From assembly GCA_028712695.1 (NCBI GenBank), contig JAQTQZ010000004.1, forward strand, positions 1-64,000: 64,000 nt of DNA, read 5' to 3'. The position numbers were made by a program, and so were the translations under genes. The DNA is from Methylovulum sp. (GTDB lineage Bacteria > Pseudomonadota > Gammaproteobacteria > Methylococcales > Methylomonadaceae). Below, in pieces: positions 25,501-34,187 of this stretch. The stretch's first letter is position 1. Every line of letters begins with the position of its first letter. The notes under the pieces are model-generated. The model was not told where the DNA came from and ran no database searches. It saw only the letters and a list, made by a program, of their open reading frames with translations.

Positions 25501-25928
25501 TGCAATCTGACAATGTCATTATCGAAGGTTATATCGAAGACGTCGCTGACGTTTACGACAGCTGCCGTGTCTTTGTCGCACCACTATTGGCAGGGGCGGG
25601 TATTAAAGGCAAAGTGATTGATGCGCTGGCACACGGGACGCCATCAGTATTGACGCCAATCGCGGCAGAAGGCACGCCGCTCCGGCATGGCCTGGAAGTG
25701 ATGATTGCCGAAACCGCACAAGAATGGGCCGATGCAGTAACCCGCTTATACACAGAACAAACATTATGGGAAAAAACGTCGGCCGCCGCACGTGAATTTG
25801 CCCGCCAACATTATTCTTTTGAAAATGGCCGGAAATTAATGTTGAAAGCACTGGAAGCCGCCGATGTGTTTACCCCGATGGATAATCAGGCCTTAGTAGT
25901 CAAACAAACCCGCCCACCCCTCTATTGA
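22575..25928 (+). CDS. Multidomain glycosyltransferase (GT2 plus GT4-like)
   Basis: An 1117-residue protein. Residues ~1-420 hold beta-rich regions of unknown function. A GT2 domain starts at ~470 with V-S-I-V-V-P-V-H-N-K, then V-D-D-G-S-S-D and the metal motif M-L-N-N-D-T-E; F-E-D-T-D-L-A-F lies later. The C-terminal part (~760-1100) resembles GT4 enzymes, with F-L-G-G-F-G-H-P-P-N and a donor-binding V-F-V-A-P-L-L-A-G-A-G-I-K-G-K motif. Such dual enzymes build surface glycans with alternating linkages. It heads a plus-strand group with sulfotransferases and a WcbI-like protein. Confidence 0.9.
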   Translation: MRSLFLSCNGFFNTAVVQKKWLSEGNGLDLLIDGDFLRTLDTSAVSQQPLLTNINQICDAGFELATPYWLYNKSPENGASSGIDLNEKWSLYNGHTFYLHQSAGFNIPVELVYQDPVVGEFLPVKGKECYQITGSFGLHRCQGAFVVEFYDKQRKLVQRYEKNLFEGKLGGQVLEDYLTISDIIETPGNAVFTRLVIKKFPAKAGEADSFLFFTCPLFAQVPAATASLLKWAKSPVGTEEWKLLRGLDLSQFTRIEFDLPEQAYNGQPHTIGVIERDSGLVAQGSPKTFSYGLNIDGQLECLKDSRAIGWVSEPNLQVNLYVEGQSVANTISATANSKADGQFRFSIALPNQFLDGRPHRIEAKVHPSGKSIGQLAEITPYQVVAWDTLQKYAGKPLPAKLSPAAAYRYDSMRASLVALSEATKHKTGKDLADIVKRTARLGALHEQLVAGFEKIRIYEPLTFPFVEAPDVSIVVPVHNKFSVTYYCLTALLFAYNHANFEVILVDDGSSDETTTIPERIDGIVYLRNETSQGFIRSCNRGASVARGQYVVMLNNDTEPTTRWLDELIFTFGQYANVGLAGSKLLYPDGKLQEAGGIVWNNGNPWNYGRGGNPHEPRFNYTRQADYLSGAAIMLPKHLWDEVGGFSETYCPAYFEDTDLAFKVRAAGYKTVYVPLSVVYHFEGISSGTNVASGTKRYQEINRPKFKQKWIHDCQFNGEEGKDVDLNKDRGITRRALVIDYQTPRPDIDAGSYAAIQEMRLLQSLGFKVTFVPENLAYLGQYTEFLQRLGIETICAPFASTMQEFLEKRGNEFDVVYITRYYVAKNNLNLVRQYAPQAKVLFCNADLHFLRELRDGIEQNNQAMIDRACAIRDEELAIMRRVDVTLSYNTIEHAVILSHNSNDTKVVTCPWVVDITANPPKFSDRSDIAFLGGFGHPPNKAAVLFFVNHVMPILHHQLPEAKFRIYGSNVPEDIEKLQSDNVIIEGYIEDVADVYDSCRVFVAPLLAGAGIKGKVIDALAHGTPSVLTPIAAEGTPLRHGLEVMIAETAQEWADAVTRLYTEQTLWEKTSAAAREFARQHYSFENGRKLMLKALEAADVFTPMDNQALVVKQTRPPLY

Positions 25929-25988
25929 TAAATTACCCGTTGTTTTTAATCACTACCTCCGCTAAGTAAATTTTAATAAGGTTATATT

Positions 25989-26717
25989 TTGAGAAAAGTT
26001 GTTTTTCATTATCATTTCTTTAAAAATGCAGGAACTTCAGTAGATGCGTTACTAAAAGCCAACTTTCCGAAGCAATGGGTGACCAAAGAATTTAACGGGC
26101 ACTATCCCGTTAATGTCACCCAAGTGACGCAATGGATACAACAGGAAAAAGATGCCATGGCATTTTCTTCGCACACGGCTTTATTACCCCCACCTAGCCT
26201 ACCGGACATCCAGCTATTCCCCATTATTTTTATTCGGCACCCGATCGACCGTATCGCTTCGGCATACGCTTTCGAGCGCACCCAAGGGAGTCCCACCTTC
26301 GGCTCGGTACTTGCCAGACACACCACCCTAGCAGGTTACATTGAAGTGAACCTTACACTTGGCCAACACAGCCAATGCCACAACTTCCATATTTCCAAGC
26401 TGATACACATGACTAAAGGCGAATCTGGCGACCCCGCCACACTGGCAATTAAGGCCTTGGATAGCTTGCCGTTTGTGGGATTGGTGGATGAGTATGACAA
26501 CTCAATCAAACGTCTTACCGAATGGCTATCACCCCATTTCCCAGAATTTAAGCCAGTTATCGTGACCAGAAATGTCACCCGTGGCAACACAATCCCACTT
26601 GAGCAAAAACTTGAACAGATTCGTGCTGAAATAGGGGCCGACTGTTATATGAAGCTGCTCAAAGCGAACGCGGCAGATATGGCCGTGTTTCACGCAATAC
26701 AAGCAAGATACGCTTAG
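25989..26717 (+). CDS. Sulfotransferase-family protein (type 1 of 3)
   Basis: A 242-residue protein with the PAPS-binding 5'-phosphosulfate loop H-F-F-K-N-A-G-T-S at 9-17 and the 3'-phosphate motif F-I-R-H-P-I-D-R-I-A-S-A-Y near 81-93. This resembles Sulfotransfer_2-type carbohydrate sulfotransferases. The start is a TTG at 25989 with AATAAGG upstream, because no ATG precedes the loop. It should transfer sulfate from PAPS to a sugar made by this cluster; the acceptor is unknown. No PAPS synthesis gene is in the window. Confidence 0.85.
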   Translation: MRKVVFHYHFFKNAGTSVDALLKANFPKQWVTKEFNGHYPVNVTQVTQWIQQEKDAMAFSSHTALLPPPSLPDIQLFPIIFIRHPIDRIASAYAFERTQGSPTFGSVLARHTTLAGYIEVNLTLGQHSQCHNFHISKLIHMTKGESGDPATLAIKALDSLPFVGLVDEYDNSIKRLTEWLSPHFPEFKPVIVTRNVTRGNTIPLEQKLEQIRAEIGADCYMKLLKANAADMAVFHAIQARYA

Positions 26718-26790
26718 CCTTCAAGATGATGAATCCGGAAGCGTTGCCAAGCAGCATGCCCTAATCTTTTTTTTACCAAATTAAAAAAAC

Positions 26791-27669
26791 ATGAAAATTG
26801 GAATTGTCGCCAACTGTCAGGTGCAACCGTTAGCAAAACTTTTGTCAGCGCTTTACGATGTGCAAATGGTCGTGCCCGTGCCTACCCACCAATTTGGCAC
26901 AAAACATTTTGAAAAACCCGACGAAGCATTTAAACGCCTTGTTCAAGAACCCGATGCCATCGTTTTAAGCTATAACCATGAATCCAGATTTAACGAGTAT
27001 TCAACATTGCTCTTAAAACACCAGGTTCCACGGTTTTATTCATTGACCAATATTCACTTTGCAGGGCTACATCCCGACATTATTTATGTAGGTGACCAAG
27101 GCGGGAGAATACAATCTCCGTTAGGGGATTATCATAGTAAAATAATACTGCACAGTTTTTTGACTGGCCGCTCACAAACCGATTGCCTACAACGTTTTTC
27201 TGGGAATGAATACGAAAGGCTAGGCTATTATCATGAATTTGAAAAAGCGGCGACAGAACTCCGTAGCCGGGATAGCCATTTGGATATTCCATTTGCTGAA
27301 AACTTTATTGCCTTGCTAATAAAAACCCCTTGTCTCTATACGCTAAACCACCCTACCCCCGCTGTTTTTCAGGAGTACATCCTATTTATAGCAACGCATT
27401 TAGGGCTAAAAGCGCAGCGGCAACCCATAGCGTTGCTCCCTAATTATTTGGCCCACTCAACATGGTGGCCTATCTATGATGAAATCGCAGAAACGCATAA
27501 CTTAAGCTATCGGATGCCTATGCTTTTTAAGCAGCCTGATGCTATTGGGGGGAAACTCATGGAACTTGAGCAGTTAATTTGTGCGTCTTATCAAATTTAC
27601 GAAAAAATCCGCAACCGGCTTAGCAATAGCCGCCAAGCATCGGCATTGCTTGCCGGATTTCCCGAATAA
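26791..27669 (+). CDS. WcbI-like polysaccharide biosynthesis protein
   Basis: A 292-residue protein with the N-terminal motif A-N-C-Q-V-Q-P-L-A-K-L-L (7-18) that marks the WcbI family of putative acetyltransferases first described in a capsule locus, plus a mid-region I-P-F-A-E-N-F and C-terminal H-P-T-P-A-V-F block. WcbI binds CoA and is suggested to acetylate capsule sugars. It lies between a sulfotransferase gene and a GT-D-like gene, consistent with glycan decoration. Its weak upstream A-rich region has no clear ribosome-binding site. Confidence 0.82.
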   Translation: MKIGIVANCQVQPLAKLLSALYDVQMVVPVPTHQFGTKHFEKPDEAFKRLVQEPDAIVLSYNHESRFNEYSTLLLKHQVPRFYSLTNIHFAGLHPDIIYVGDQGGRIQSPLGDYHSKIILHSFLTGRSQTDCLQRFSGNEYERLGYYHEFEKAATELRSRDSHLDIPFAENFIALLIKTPCLYTLNHPTPAVFQEYILFIATHLGLKAQRQPIALLPNYLAHSTWWPIYDEIAETHNLSYRMPMLFKQPDAIGGKLMELEQLICASYQIYEKIRNRLSNSRQASALLAGFPE

Positions 27670-27701
27670 TCTGCGAATCACAAAAGTTAGGATGTCGTCT
27701 G

Positions 27702-28955
27702 ATGACTTTATATGCACTTGGTTATAACGAGCTGGAACCCGAACTGATCATTGATGAAAACCCTGTCATTCGGATTAATCTAGCCCCGTTCCTGCCATTT
27801 GACAATGAACGCGAAAGTGTCAGGCGTTTGCGTTTGGCCTTGGCTGCACTGGAACAAAATAACCTGAATGAAGAGGACATTATCGTCACTTCATTTGAAC
27901 CACTCAATGCTGACCTTCGCGCCGCATTAATCCGCAAAAAAAACTTTTCTTATGAAAATTATGACCGTATCAGTAAATTAATCACGGTATTCGGTCATTA
28001 TTTTCGCCAAAAACCCTTTCGGAAACGGGCGTGGATCGCTTGCCAAGCCCAACAAATCACGCAATGGGAAGCAAAGTTTTATGGGCGCTACGGTAACGTT
28101 GAGCTACGCGCCATTGACAGTTATTTGCGTAACCAACCCAAGATTGGGGTGGAATTAGCTAAGATAGTGGATCATCTGGCGGATGAAAACTATATGTATC
28201 AAGGGAGTGACGGCGTGCACTGGCTTAGCGCGGCGGATGTCAATTTTAACTTGCGCAGACTGATGACCAATGCCGGTTTTTACCTGCCCGACAGTCCGGC
28301 AAAACTTGGCAGTGAAGCGCTTTGTTTTTGGGCTAGGGAATACTTGGATGCCCTAGCTGATACGCATTTTTTATTCCCTTATCCGAGTTGTTATCCAAAC
28401 TTTTTCGTGCCACAAGACCATCTTTTCAAGCAACAAGGTGTTATTAAAGACTATGTTGCTTTCCCTGAGCCGGAAAAGTTCTATGCCCTGCTGGAAAACC
28501 AAAACATCTTGCTCATGACACCTTTCCATCAAGAAATTAACGGCCTTTATACCAGCAAACGCCTGTTCAACCTGTATGCCGACATAGCAATCCCGGACTT
28601 TACACTCACGACCGTGCCTGCTTATATTTCCACCTACCCCAATCGGCCTCATGCCTCTTGGAATGACACATTCCAGCAATTGATAACTGAAGTTGACCGC
28701 GCATTTGCCAACAACTCCTTTTCCATTTTCTTCGCTTCCTGCGGTTGCTATGGGATGCCAATTTGCCGTTATGTATTTAATCGTTATGGCTGCACCTCTG
28801 TTTATATAGGCAACCAAGTCAATAAATTATTTGGCATTTTGCAACAGTGCAGCGAAACTTTCATGCACGGGCGGCGTATCAATGAAAACTGGAGCACTGG
28901 CAATTTAACGCAGTTCAAAAACATCGGAAAAATTGATGGTGGGCGCTACATATAA
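27702..28955 (+). CDS. GT-D-like protein of the glycan cluster, 417 aa
   Basis: The C-terminal third (about 265-400) has an I-L-L-M-T-P-F segment, then a W-x-x-x-F-x-x-L-I-x-E-V block, F-F-A-S-C-G-C-Y-G-M-P-I, and V-Y-I-G-N-Q-V-N-K-L-F-G-I-L. This order matches the glycosyltransferase GT-D fold (DUF1792-like), where a G-A-Y-G and an H-L-G-G-x-x-Q-x-L-F-G motif are conserved. Residues 1-250 are not recognised. It probably transfers a sugar in the neighbouring pathway. ATG 27702 is preceded by GTTAGGATG. Confidence 0.6.
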   Translation: MTLYALGYNELEPELIIDENPVIRINLAPFLPFDNERESVRRLRLALAALEQNNLNEEDIIVTSFEPLNADLRAALIRKKNFSYENYDRISKLITVFGHYFRQKPFRKRAWIACQAQQITQWEAKFYGRYGNVELRAIDSYLRNQPKIGVELAKIVDHLADENYMYQGSDGVHWLSAADVNFNLRRLMTNAGFYLPDSPAKLGSEALCFWAREYLDALADTHFLFPYPSCYPNFFVPQDHLFKQQGVIKDYVAFPEPEKFYALLENQNILLMTPFHQEINGLYTSKRLFNLYADIAIPDFTLTTVPAYISTYPNRPHASWNDTFQQLITEVDRAFANNSFSIFFASCGCYGMPICRYVFNRYGCTSVYIGNQVNKLFGILQQCSETFMHGRRINENWSTGNLTQFKNIGKIDGGRYI

Positions 28956-29100
28956 ACCACCAGGAACCAAGCGCACAAACAAAAAACAGTGCCGTTTAGG
29001 CTGAGAGCATAATTTAAATCAAAAAAAATGGCACCGTTAAACGTAATCTTGAACGATTTGTCACTTCAATTTATCGGTGTAAAAAAGCAAGGTATCCTGC

Positions 29101-30027
29101 ATGTTTGACAGCACCCTAGTAAAAAGAGCGCTTCGTGAGAAAATCCTTACCTCCGCACCCGGATATATACAACTTGCCAATAAAGCCATGATTGAGGGCC
29201 AGCAGCTGCTGGCCTTACAGGTTTTACGTGCTGGCTGCACTGTTTTCCCAAACAATCCCGGATTAAAAAAACGCTTGGATACCGTATGCAATTTAAATAT
29301 TGCCCTCTTTAATCAATTGGATCCACCGCCTATCAGAAAAATATTTGGCATCGGGTTATCCAGAACAGCCACGTCATCGCTTAACCAAAGCCTTGCGATG
29401 ATGGGTTATAACACCGTCCACTGGATGAACCCGATTGCAGAGAATAAAATTATCGACTGGACAGAGTTCTTTTCCCACGATGCCTTATCTGACACCCCCG
29501 TCTCCTTTATGTTTGAATTGCTTTATTATGCGTTTCCAGACAGCCACTTTATTTATACTTATAGGGATATTGAAAAATGGAACCATTCCATTGCCACCCA
29601 TTTTCATTGGATCAAAGACTTTGACGCGTTCAAACGATTATGTCTTAACGGTAATGGCAACGGTGGCGTAGTGGATTCGCCGCTGTGGCGCATCATCCAT
29701 CTTGCTTTATATGCAAACTGTTCTTCATGGTCTGAAGCGTATAAACAACATGAAACCCGCGTGGATTGTTTTTTTACCGCACATCCTAATGCGCGGTTAC
29801 TTAAAATTGATATTACCAACCCCGCGCTAAGCAGCAATGATAAGTGGCATATCCTCGCCGACTACCTTGCCTTGCCTGATGACTACATTCCACTGCTGCC
29901 TTTCCCTAAAAAAAATAACAAAGCAGGGCTCAATCAAAAGCAAGACCCCAATTTTAGAATGGAATTACCTGAATCTTGGCAAGCTGAAATCAAACTTGGT
30001 CAATTTGGCAAATTAATTTCAGTATAA
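29101..30027 (+). CDS. Sulfotransferase-family protein (type 2 of 3)
   Basis: A 308-residue protein with a short TPR-like N-terminus (I-E-G-Q-Q-L-L-A-L-Q-V-L-R-A-G) and then K-I-F-G-I-G-L-S-R-T-A-T-S-S-L at ~82-95. This is the form of the phosphate loop in Sulfotransfer_4-like proteins, followed by Y-T-Y-R-D-I-E-K-W near 153. The family differs from the 25989 enzyme, so it may act on a different position or acceptor. Start at ATG 29101; the ribosome-binding site is AAGG. A 145-bp non-coding gap separates it from the GT-D-like gene. Confidence 0.82.
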   Translation: MFDSTLVKRALREKILTSAPGYIQLANKAMIEGQQLLALQVLRAGCTVFPNNPGLKKRLDTVCNLNIALFNQLDPPPIRKIFGIGLSRTATSSLNQSLAMMGYNTVHWMNPIAENKIIDWTEFFSHDALSDTPVSFMFELLYYAFPDSHFIYTYRDIEKWNHSIATHFHWIKDFDAFKRLCLNGNGNGGVVDSPLWRIIHLALYANCSSWSEAYKQHETRVDCFFTAHPNARLLKIDITNPALSSNDKWHILADYLALPDDYIPLLPFPKKNNKAGLNQKQDPNFRMELPESWQAEIKLGQFGKLISV

Positions 30028-30063
30028 TTCCCAATAAGCCCGCAGGGTCATCTGAAGTATAAA

Positions 30064-31107
30064 ATGAAAAAAAATACGTTAGTGTTGCATATTGGCACTG
30101 AAAAGACCGGAACCACATCAATACAAGAATTCCTGGCGTTAAACCGGACGCAATTAAACGCTTCAGGCATACTTTATCCCACCTCTTTGGGTGCCAAAAA
30201 CCATACTAAAATAGCGGCTTATGCGGACACTCATCCGTGGCGCCTTACCCGCAACCCCTTCGGTGTTGACTCCGATGAAAAACACCGCTTATTCCGTAAA
30301 GACTTAGAACAGCAATTCCAAAACGAATTGGAAAGCAACACTTGCCCACAGGCCATCATCTCCAATGAGCACCTGCATTCCCACATATCAAAGCCGGAGC
30401 AAATCCAGTTTCTAAAAAACCAGCTGGAAAAACACTTCTCATCCATCACTGTGCTGATTTATTTTAGAAGACAAGATTTAATGGCTGTATCACGTTATTC
30501 CACTGCACTGATAGCTGGGTTTGTCCCGGATAGTTATTTTAATTTTGACTCAAATAGCTATTATTTTAATTTTTTTGCCATCTACCAAAATTGGCTTAAT
30601 TGTTTTGGTAAGGACGCTATTAAAGTCCGTATTTTTGCTAAAGAACATTTTATAAATGGCAACTTGCTCAGCGATTTTTGTGCCGCTGCGGGTATTCCTG
30701 AAAATACAGGCCTATTAATGCCCGAACGAAAAAATGAAGCGTTTTCGTTAGCCGCTGAATGTCTGGTTATTGCGCTAAACCAGCAAATTAAAAATGGCCT
30801 GCTCGTTATGACAAACCCTGAAAGAAGGCATCTAATCGCCCAATTTAGAAAAAACTTTGCCGGTGAGATGGGCTATCCTGATAGACAAGCCGCCATGCGT
30901 TTTTACCAAAGCTTTGCAATCTCCAACAAAGCCCTGCAAGCGCAATTGCCTGATGCTGTATCGCCACTTTTTAATGACGACTTTTCCATGTATCCAGAAC
31001 AAAGTGACACCGCGCTGTTTACAGAAAAGTGTTTATGGGCGCAACAAGAATTGGCCAATTTGGTTCGCCAGTACGCTAAGCCTCAACCCGCCGCACAGAG
31101 ATCCTAA
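30064..31107 (+). CDS. Sulfotransferase-family protein (type 3 of 3)
   Basis: A 347-residue protein that begins with a clear PAPS loop H-I-G-T-E-K-T-G-T-T-S-I-Q (9-21), followed by Y-F-R-R-Q-D-L-M-A-V-S-R-Y (about 136-148), the 3'-phosphate motif. The rest is helical. It is the third distinct sulfotransferase fold in 5 kb and is 2 nt away from the GSCFA gene. The acceptor is unknown; some members of this family act on glycan or lipid substrates. Confidence 0.83.
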   Translation: MKKNTLVLHIGTEKTGTTSIQEFLALNRTQLNASGILYPTSLGAKNHTKIAAYADTHPWRLTRNPFGVDSDEKHRLFRKDLEQQFQNELESNTCPQAIISNEHLHSHISKPEQIQFLKNQLEKHFSSITVLIYFRRQDLMAVSRYSTALIAGFVPDSYFNFDSNSYYFNFFAIYQNWLNCFGKDAIKVRIFAKEHFINGNLLSDFCAAAGIPENTGLLMPERKNEAFSLAAECLVIALNQQIKNGLLVMTNPERRHLIAQFRKNFAGEMGYPDRQAAMRFYQSFAISNKALQAQLPDAVSPLFNDDFSMYPEQSDTALFTEKCLWAQQELANLVRQYAKPQPAAQRS

Positions 31108-31109
31108 TA

Positions 31110-32900
31110 ATGATAAATAATGCCCTAGTCATTGGCCATAGCCATATCCTTTGTTTACGTACCGCTTATAAACGACGTAACAAAAAAAATCCAACATCAG
31201 TCGATTTTGATTTTCTGCTGTTGCGGGACAAAAAATTCCATTCCCAATCAACCCTAGGACTCTCTGACGAAGAGCGGAGAACACAAACATCATCACTGGC
31301 AGGGGTAGATAGAAGCCTAATCAAAAACCATATCGAACAAACTAAACCTGACACTGCCATATTATGCATCAATGGCAATGAACACTCAGGTATTGGCATG
31401 ATCCATTCGCCATCCCTCACCCAGGCCGCAAAACTGGACAGAATGTCGCGGATTATCAACAAGAAACTGACAGAATGGCTAAATTTTTTACACCCTTTAT
31501 TGCCTGGCCGGGTTATTTTTTATCCTTCCCCACCACCCGTAGATGCCCACCATCTGTCCGGCCTATTTTCCGAAGAACGTGTCGCCTGTTATGCCGGACG
31601 TGATATTGAACCAATCGGATTTAGGCTGTCAGCCTGGCTTAAATACTGTGAAATTGTCAAAAACCTATGCGCCCAATACAACATCGAATTTATCGATTTA
31701 CCCGCATCGATATTCAAAAACAACGGCTTCCGCGCTGAAGACTGTTATAGTAAAGACCTGCTTCACGGTAATACGGAATATGGCTTAAGAGTGCTCACCC
31801 AACTCTCTGAAGTGATTATAAAAAATAGCAACAAACCAACACCTGTACATCCCTACCAACAACTGCCTGATTACGCGTTCTGGAAACAAGCGATCACTGA
31901 CCAACCTTGTGCAAATGTAGATCCAGTCACTAACCCGCCTTTCACTATCCGCAATAGCGACAACATCGCCACGGCAGGCAGTTGTTTTGCCCAACACATT
32001 TCCAAACATTTGCGGGCGCAGGGCTTTCAGTTTTTAGTCACCGAACAACCTAACAATAACGAACCAGAGGCCGAAGCACGCGGTTTTTATGATTTTAGCG
32101 CCCGTTACGGCAACATTTACACCGCCCGACAATTGTTACAACTTTTCGACCGCGCCTTCGGCTACTTTCAGCCTCTGGATAAGGTCTGGGAACGCCATGA
32201 TGGGGGGTTCTGCGATCCATTTCGGCCACGTATCGAACCTCAAGGTTTCCTTACTGAAGCCCATGTGCGCCAAGACGTCCGGCAGCATTTAAAGGCCGTA
32301 AAAAAATTGTTTCTCGAACTGGATGTTTTGGTCTTCACCCTCGGGCTGACCGAATGCTACCTATCGCGTCTGGATGGGGCTGTTTATCCATTGGCACCTG
32401 GCGTAACCGGTGGGAAATTTGATCCGGCGCAACATGTTTTCACGAACTTTACCGTGAGTGATGTGTCTGCTGATTTGCGTATTTTTTTGCAAAAGCTACA
32501 CTTAGTGAACCCTAACGCCAAAGTCATCCTTACCGTATCGCCAGTGCCACTGGTTGCCACTGCAGCTCAGCGCCATGTGCTGGTTTCGACCACCTATTCG
32601 AAAGCCGTGCTACGTGTTGCCGCAGAAGAAATTGCCGCAAGCCACCCACAAGTGTGTTACTTCCCTGCCTATGAAATTATTACCGGAAACCATGCTGGCC
32701 ATAATTACTTCAACGAAGACCGCCGCTCAGTGACAGCACAAGGTGTCGAGCACGTCATGCGCTTATTCATGGCACACATGACCGAACAAGCCGGGCCAAA
32801 TTCAGCAACCGAAAATTACACGCCCGAAGAACTGGCGGCCCTAACTGAAATGGACGAACTCGTAGAAACTATATGTGATGAAGAATTGCTAGCACGTTAA
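31110..32900 (+). CDS. GSCFA-domain protein with an extra N-terminal SGNH-like domain
   Basis: A 596-residue protein. The C-terminal part has the naming motif A-G-S-C-F-A-Q-H-I (about 289-297), then V-F-T-L-G-L-T-E-C and D-x-R-x-V-T-A-Q-G near the end, as in GSCFA proteins (an SGNH-hydrolase relative of unknown substrate). The N-terminal ~235 residues look like a second SGNH-type domain with I-G-H-S-H, I-N-G-N-E-H and D-L-L-H-G-N as degenerate blocks I, III and V. It may esterify or de-esterify the glycan made by this cluster. Confidence 0.75.
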   Translation: MINNALVIGHSHILCLRTAYKRRNKKNPTSVDFDFLLLRDKKFHSQSTLGLSDEERRTQTSSLAGVDRSLIKNHIEQTKPDTAILCINGNEHSGIGMIHSPSLTQAAKLDRMSRIINKKLTEWLNFLHPLLPGRVIFYPSPPPVDAHHLSGLFSEERVACYAGRDIEPIGFRLSAWLKYCEIVKNLCAQYNIEFIDLPASIFKNNGFRAEDCYSKDLLHGNTEYGLRVLTQLSEVIIKNSNKPTPVHPYQQLPDYAFWKQAITDQPCANVDPVTNPPFTIRNSDNIATAGSCFAQHISKHLRAQGFQFLVTEQPNNNEPEAEARGFYDFSARYGNIYTARQLLQLFDRAFGYFQPLDKVWERHDGGFCDPFRPRIEPQGFLTEAHVRQDVRQHLKAVKKLFLELDVLVFTLGLTECYLSRLDGAVYPLAPGVTGGKFDPAQHVFTNFTVSDVSADLRIFLQKLHLVNPNAKVILTVSPVPLVATAAQRHVLVSTTYSKAVLRVAAEEIAASHPQVCYFPAYEIITGNHAGHNYFNEDRRSVTAQGVEHVMRLFMAHMTEQAGPNSATENYTPEELAALTEMDELVETICDEELLAR

Positions 32901-32949
32901 TTCTGTCCTTTTAACCCAATAAAAATAATACAACCAACCCCATAAAAAT

Positions 32950-33990
32950 ATGTCAATTACCCTAACAGAACTTGCCAATTTATGTGCTGCCCAAATTAAA
33001 GGCGGGGATGCTTCCCTTCTTATCGATTCTGCTGCTGACATTGTCTCGGCACAACCCGGTCAAGTCACGCAACTAACAAATAGCCGCTATAACAAATACC
33101 TTCAAAATTCAACTGCGTCCGCGTGTTTTGTTGCGGAAGGATTGACCGTTGAAAACATACCGGAAAATGTGGCCTTGCTGGTTTGCGCCGATCCTGAGAT
33201 GAGCTTTATAAAAGCCGTCGAACTACTGCATCCACAACATATCTATCGTCCCCAAATCGCACCGCAAGCCGTGCTTTCGGATACTGCAGCGCTTGCTGAG
33301 ACTGTTTATGTCGGGTCTTATGCGATAATCGGCGACAACGCCCGCATAGGCGACAACAGTGAAATATTGGCCGGCGCTTATATTGGCAAAAATGTCAAAA
33401 TTGGCAAAAACTGCCGGATTTATCCTTATGCTGTCATTTATGATGACGCTGTCATTGGCGATAACGTCATCATTCACTCAGGCGCCATTATCGGTGCAGA
33501 TGGTTTTGGCTATAAATTCCGTAACCACCAGCATGTTAAAGTCCCGCAAGTGGGCAATGTGATTATTGAGGATAACGTCGAAATTGGCGCAAATGCCTGT
33601 GTAGACCGTGGAGCGTTAGGCAGCACTTTTATAGGCACAGGCAGTAAAATAGACAACTTGGTGCAAATTGGCCACAATAATAAAATCGGCAACCATGTCA
33701 TTATGTGCGGACAAGTCGGGGTGTCCGGTTCCTGTGATATCCAAGACTATGCCATTCTCGCCGGCAGTGCGGGTATCGCCGATCATGTGACCATAGGGCA
33801 AGGCGCTGTGGTAATGGCACGTGCAGGGGTGGCGGGCGATATAAAAGCGGGTACCCAAGTTTTTGGTAGCCCCGCCAAAGACAAGCGCACCGCTTACAAG
33901 GAGCAAGTGGCAATCAGCAAATTGCCCGAATTATTAAAAACAGTAAAATTATTGGAAGAGAAAATAAAATTACTTGAAGAAAAACAATAA
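32950..33990 (+). CDS. lpxD: LpxD, UDP-3-O-acylglucosamine N-acyltransferase
   Basis: A 346-residue enzyme of lipid A synthesis that adds the second hydroxyacyl chain. An N-terminal uridine-binding domain is followed by a left-handed beta-helix of hexapeptide repeats (about 100-310), with the catalytic histidine in I-G-H-N-N-K-I-G. The length fits E. coli LpxD. It is not next to bamA-skp-fabZ-lpxA as usual, but at the end of the sulfotransferase cluster, so it may be a second copy or may acylate a different UDP-sugar. Confidence 0.92.
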   Translation: MSITLTELANLCAAQIKGGDASLLIDSAADIVSAQPGQVTQLTNSRYNKYLQNSTASACFVAEGLTVENIPENVALLVCADPEMSFIKAVELLHPQHIYRPQIAPQAVLSDTAALAETVYVGSYAIIGDNARIGDNSEILAGAYIGKNVKIGKNCRIYPYAVIYDDAVIGDNVIIHSGAIIGADGFGYKFRNHQHVKVPQVGNVIIEDNVEIGANACVDRGALGSTFIGTGSKIDNLVQIGHNNKIGNHVIMCGQVGVSGSCDIQDYAILAGSAGIADHVTIGQGAVVMARAGVAGDIKAGTQVFGSPAKDKRTAYKEQVAISKLPELLKTVKLLEEKIKLLEEKQ

Positions 33991-34048
33991 GTTATGAGCA
34001 ACATTATCAAAACTCATACACCACGCAATTCAAAACCTACCTCAACAA

Positions 34049-34068
34049 CCACCAGTTAAAGCTGGTGG
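34049..34068. repeat. Hairpin in the lpxD-lpd convergent gap
   Basis: CCACCAG-TTAAAG-CTGGTGG is a perfect stem-loop without a T tract. Further dyads follow at about 34129-34141 (TAGCCTCAGGCTA) and at 34151-34159. The 197-bp gap carries no gene; it could hold a bidirectional terminator or a relic of an insertion element. Confidence 0.5.
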
Positions 34069-34187
34069 ATTAAAAGTTGGCGGACTAAACTGTTGACTGA
34101 AGATAATACATCTCAAGTCGGTGGTATTAGCCTCAGGCTACCTTACATGGCAGCCTGATGGAAAACAAATCCGCACTTAAAACACCA

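Noticed and set aside
33991-34187. IS200/IS605-type end at the CCACCAG hairpin
   Set aside because: One hairpin without a transposase gene or a matching second end is not enough.
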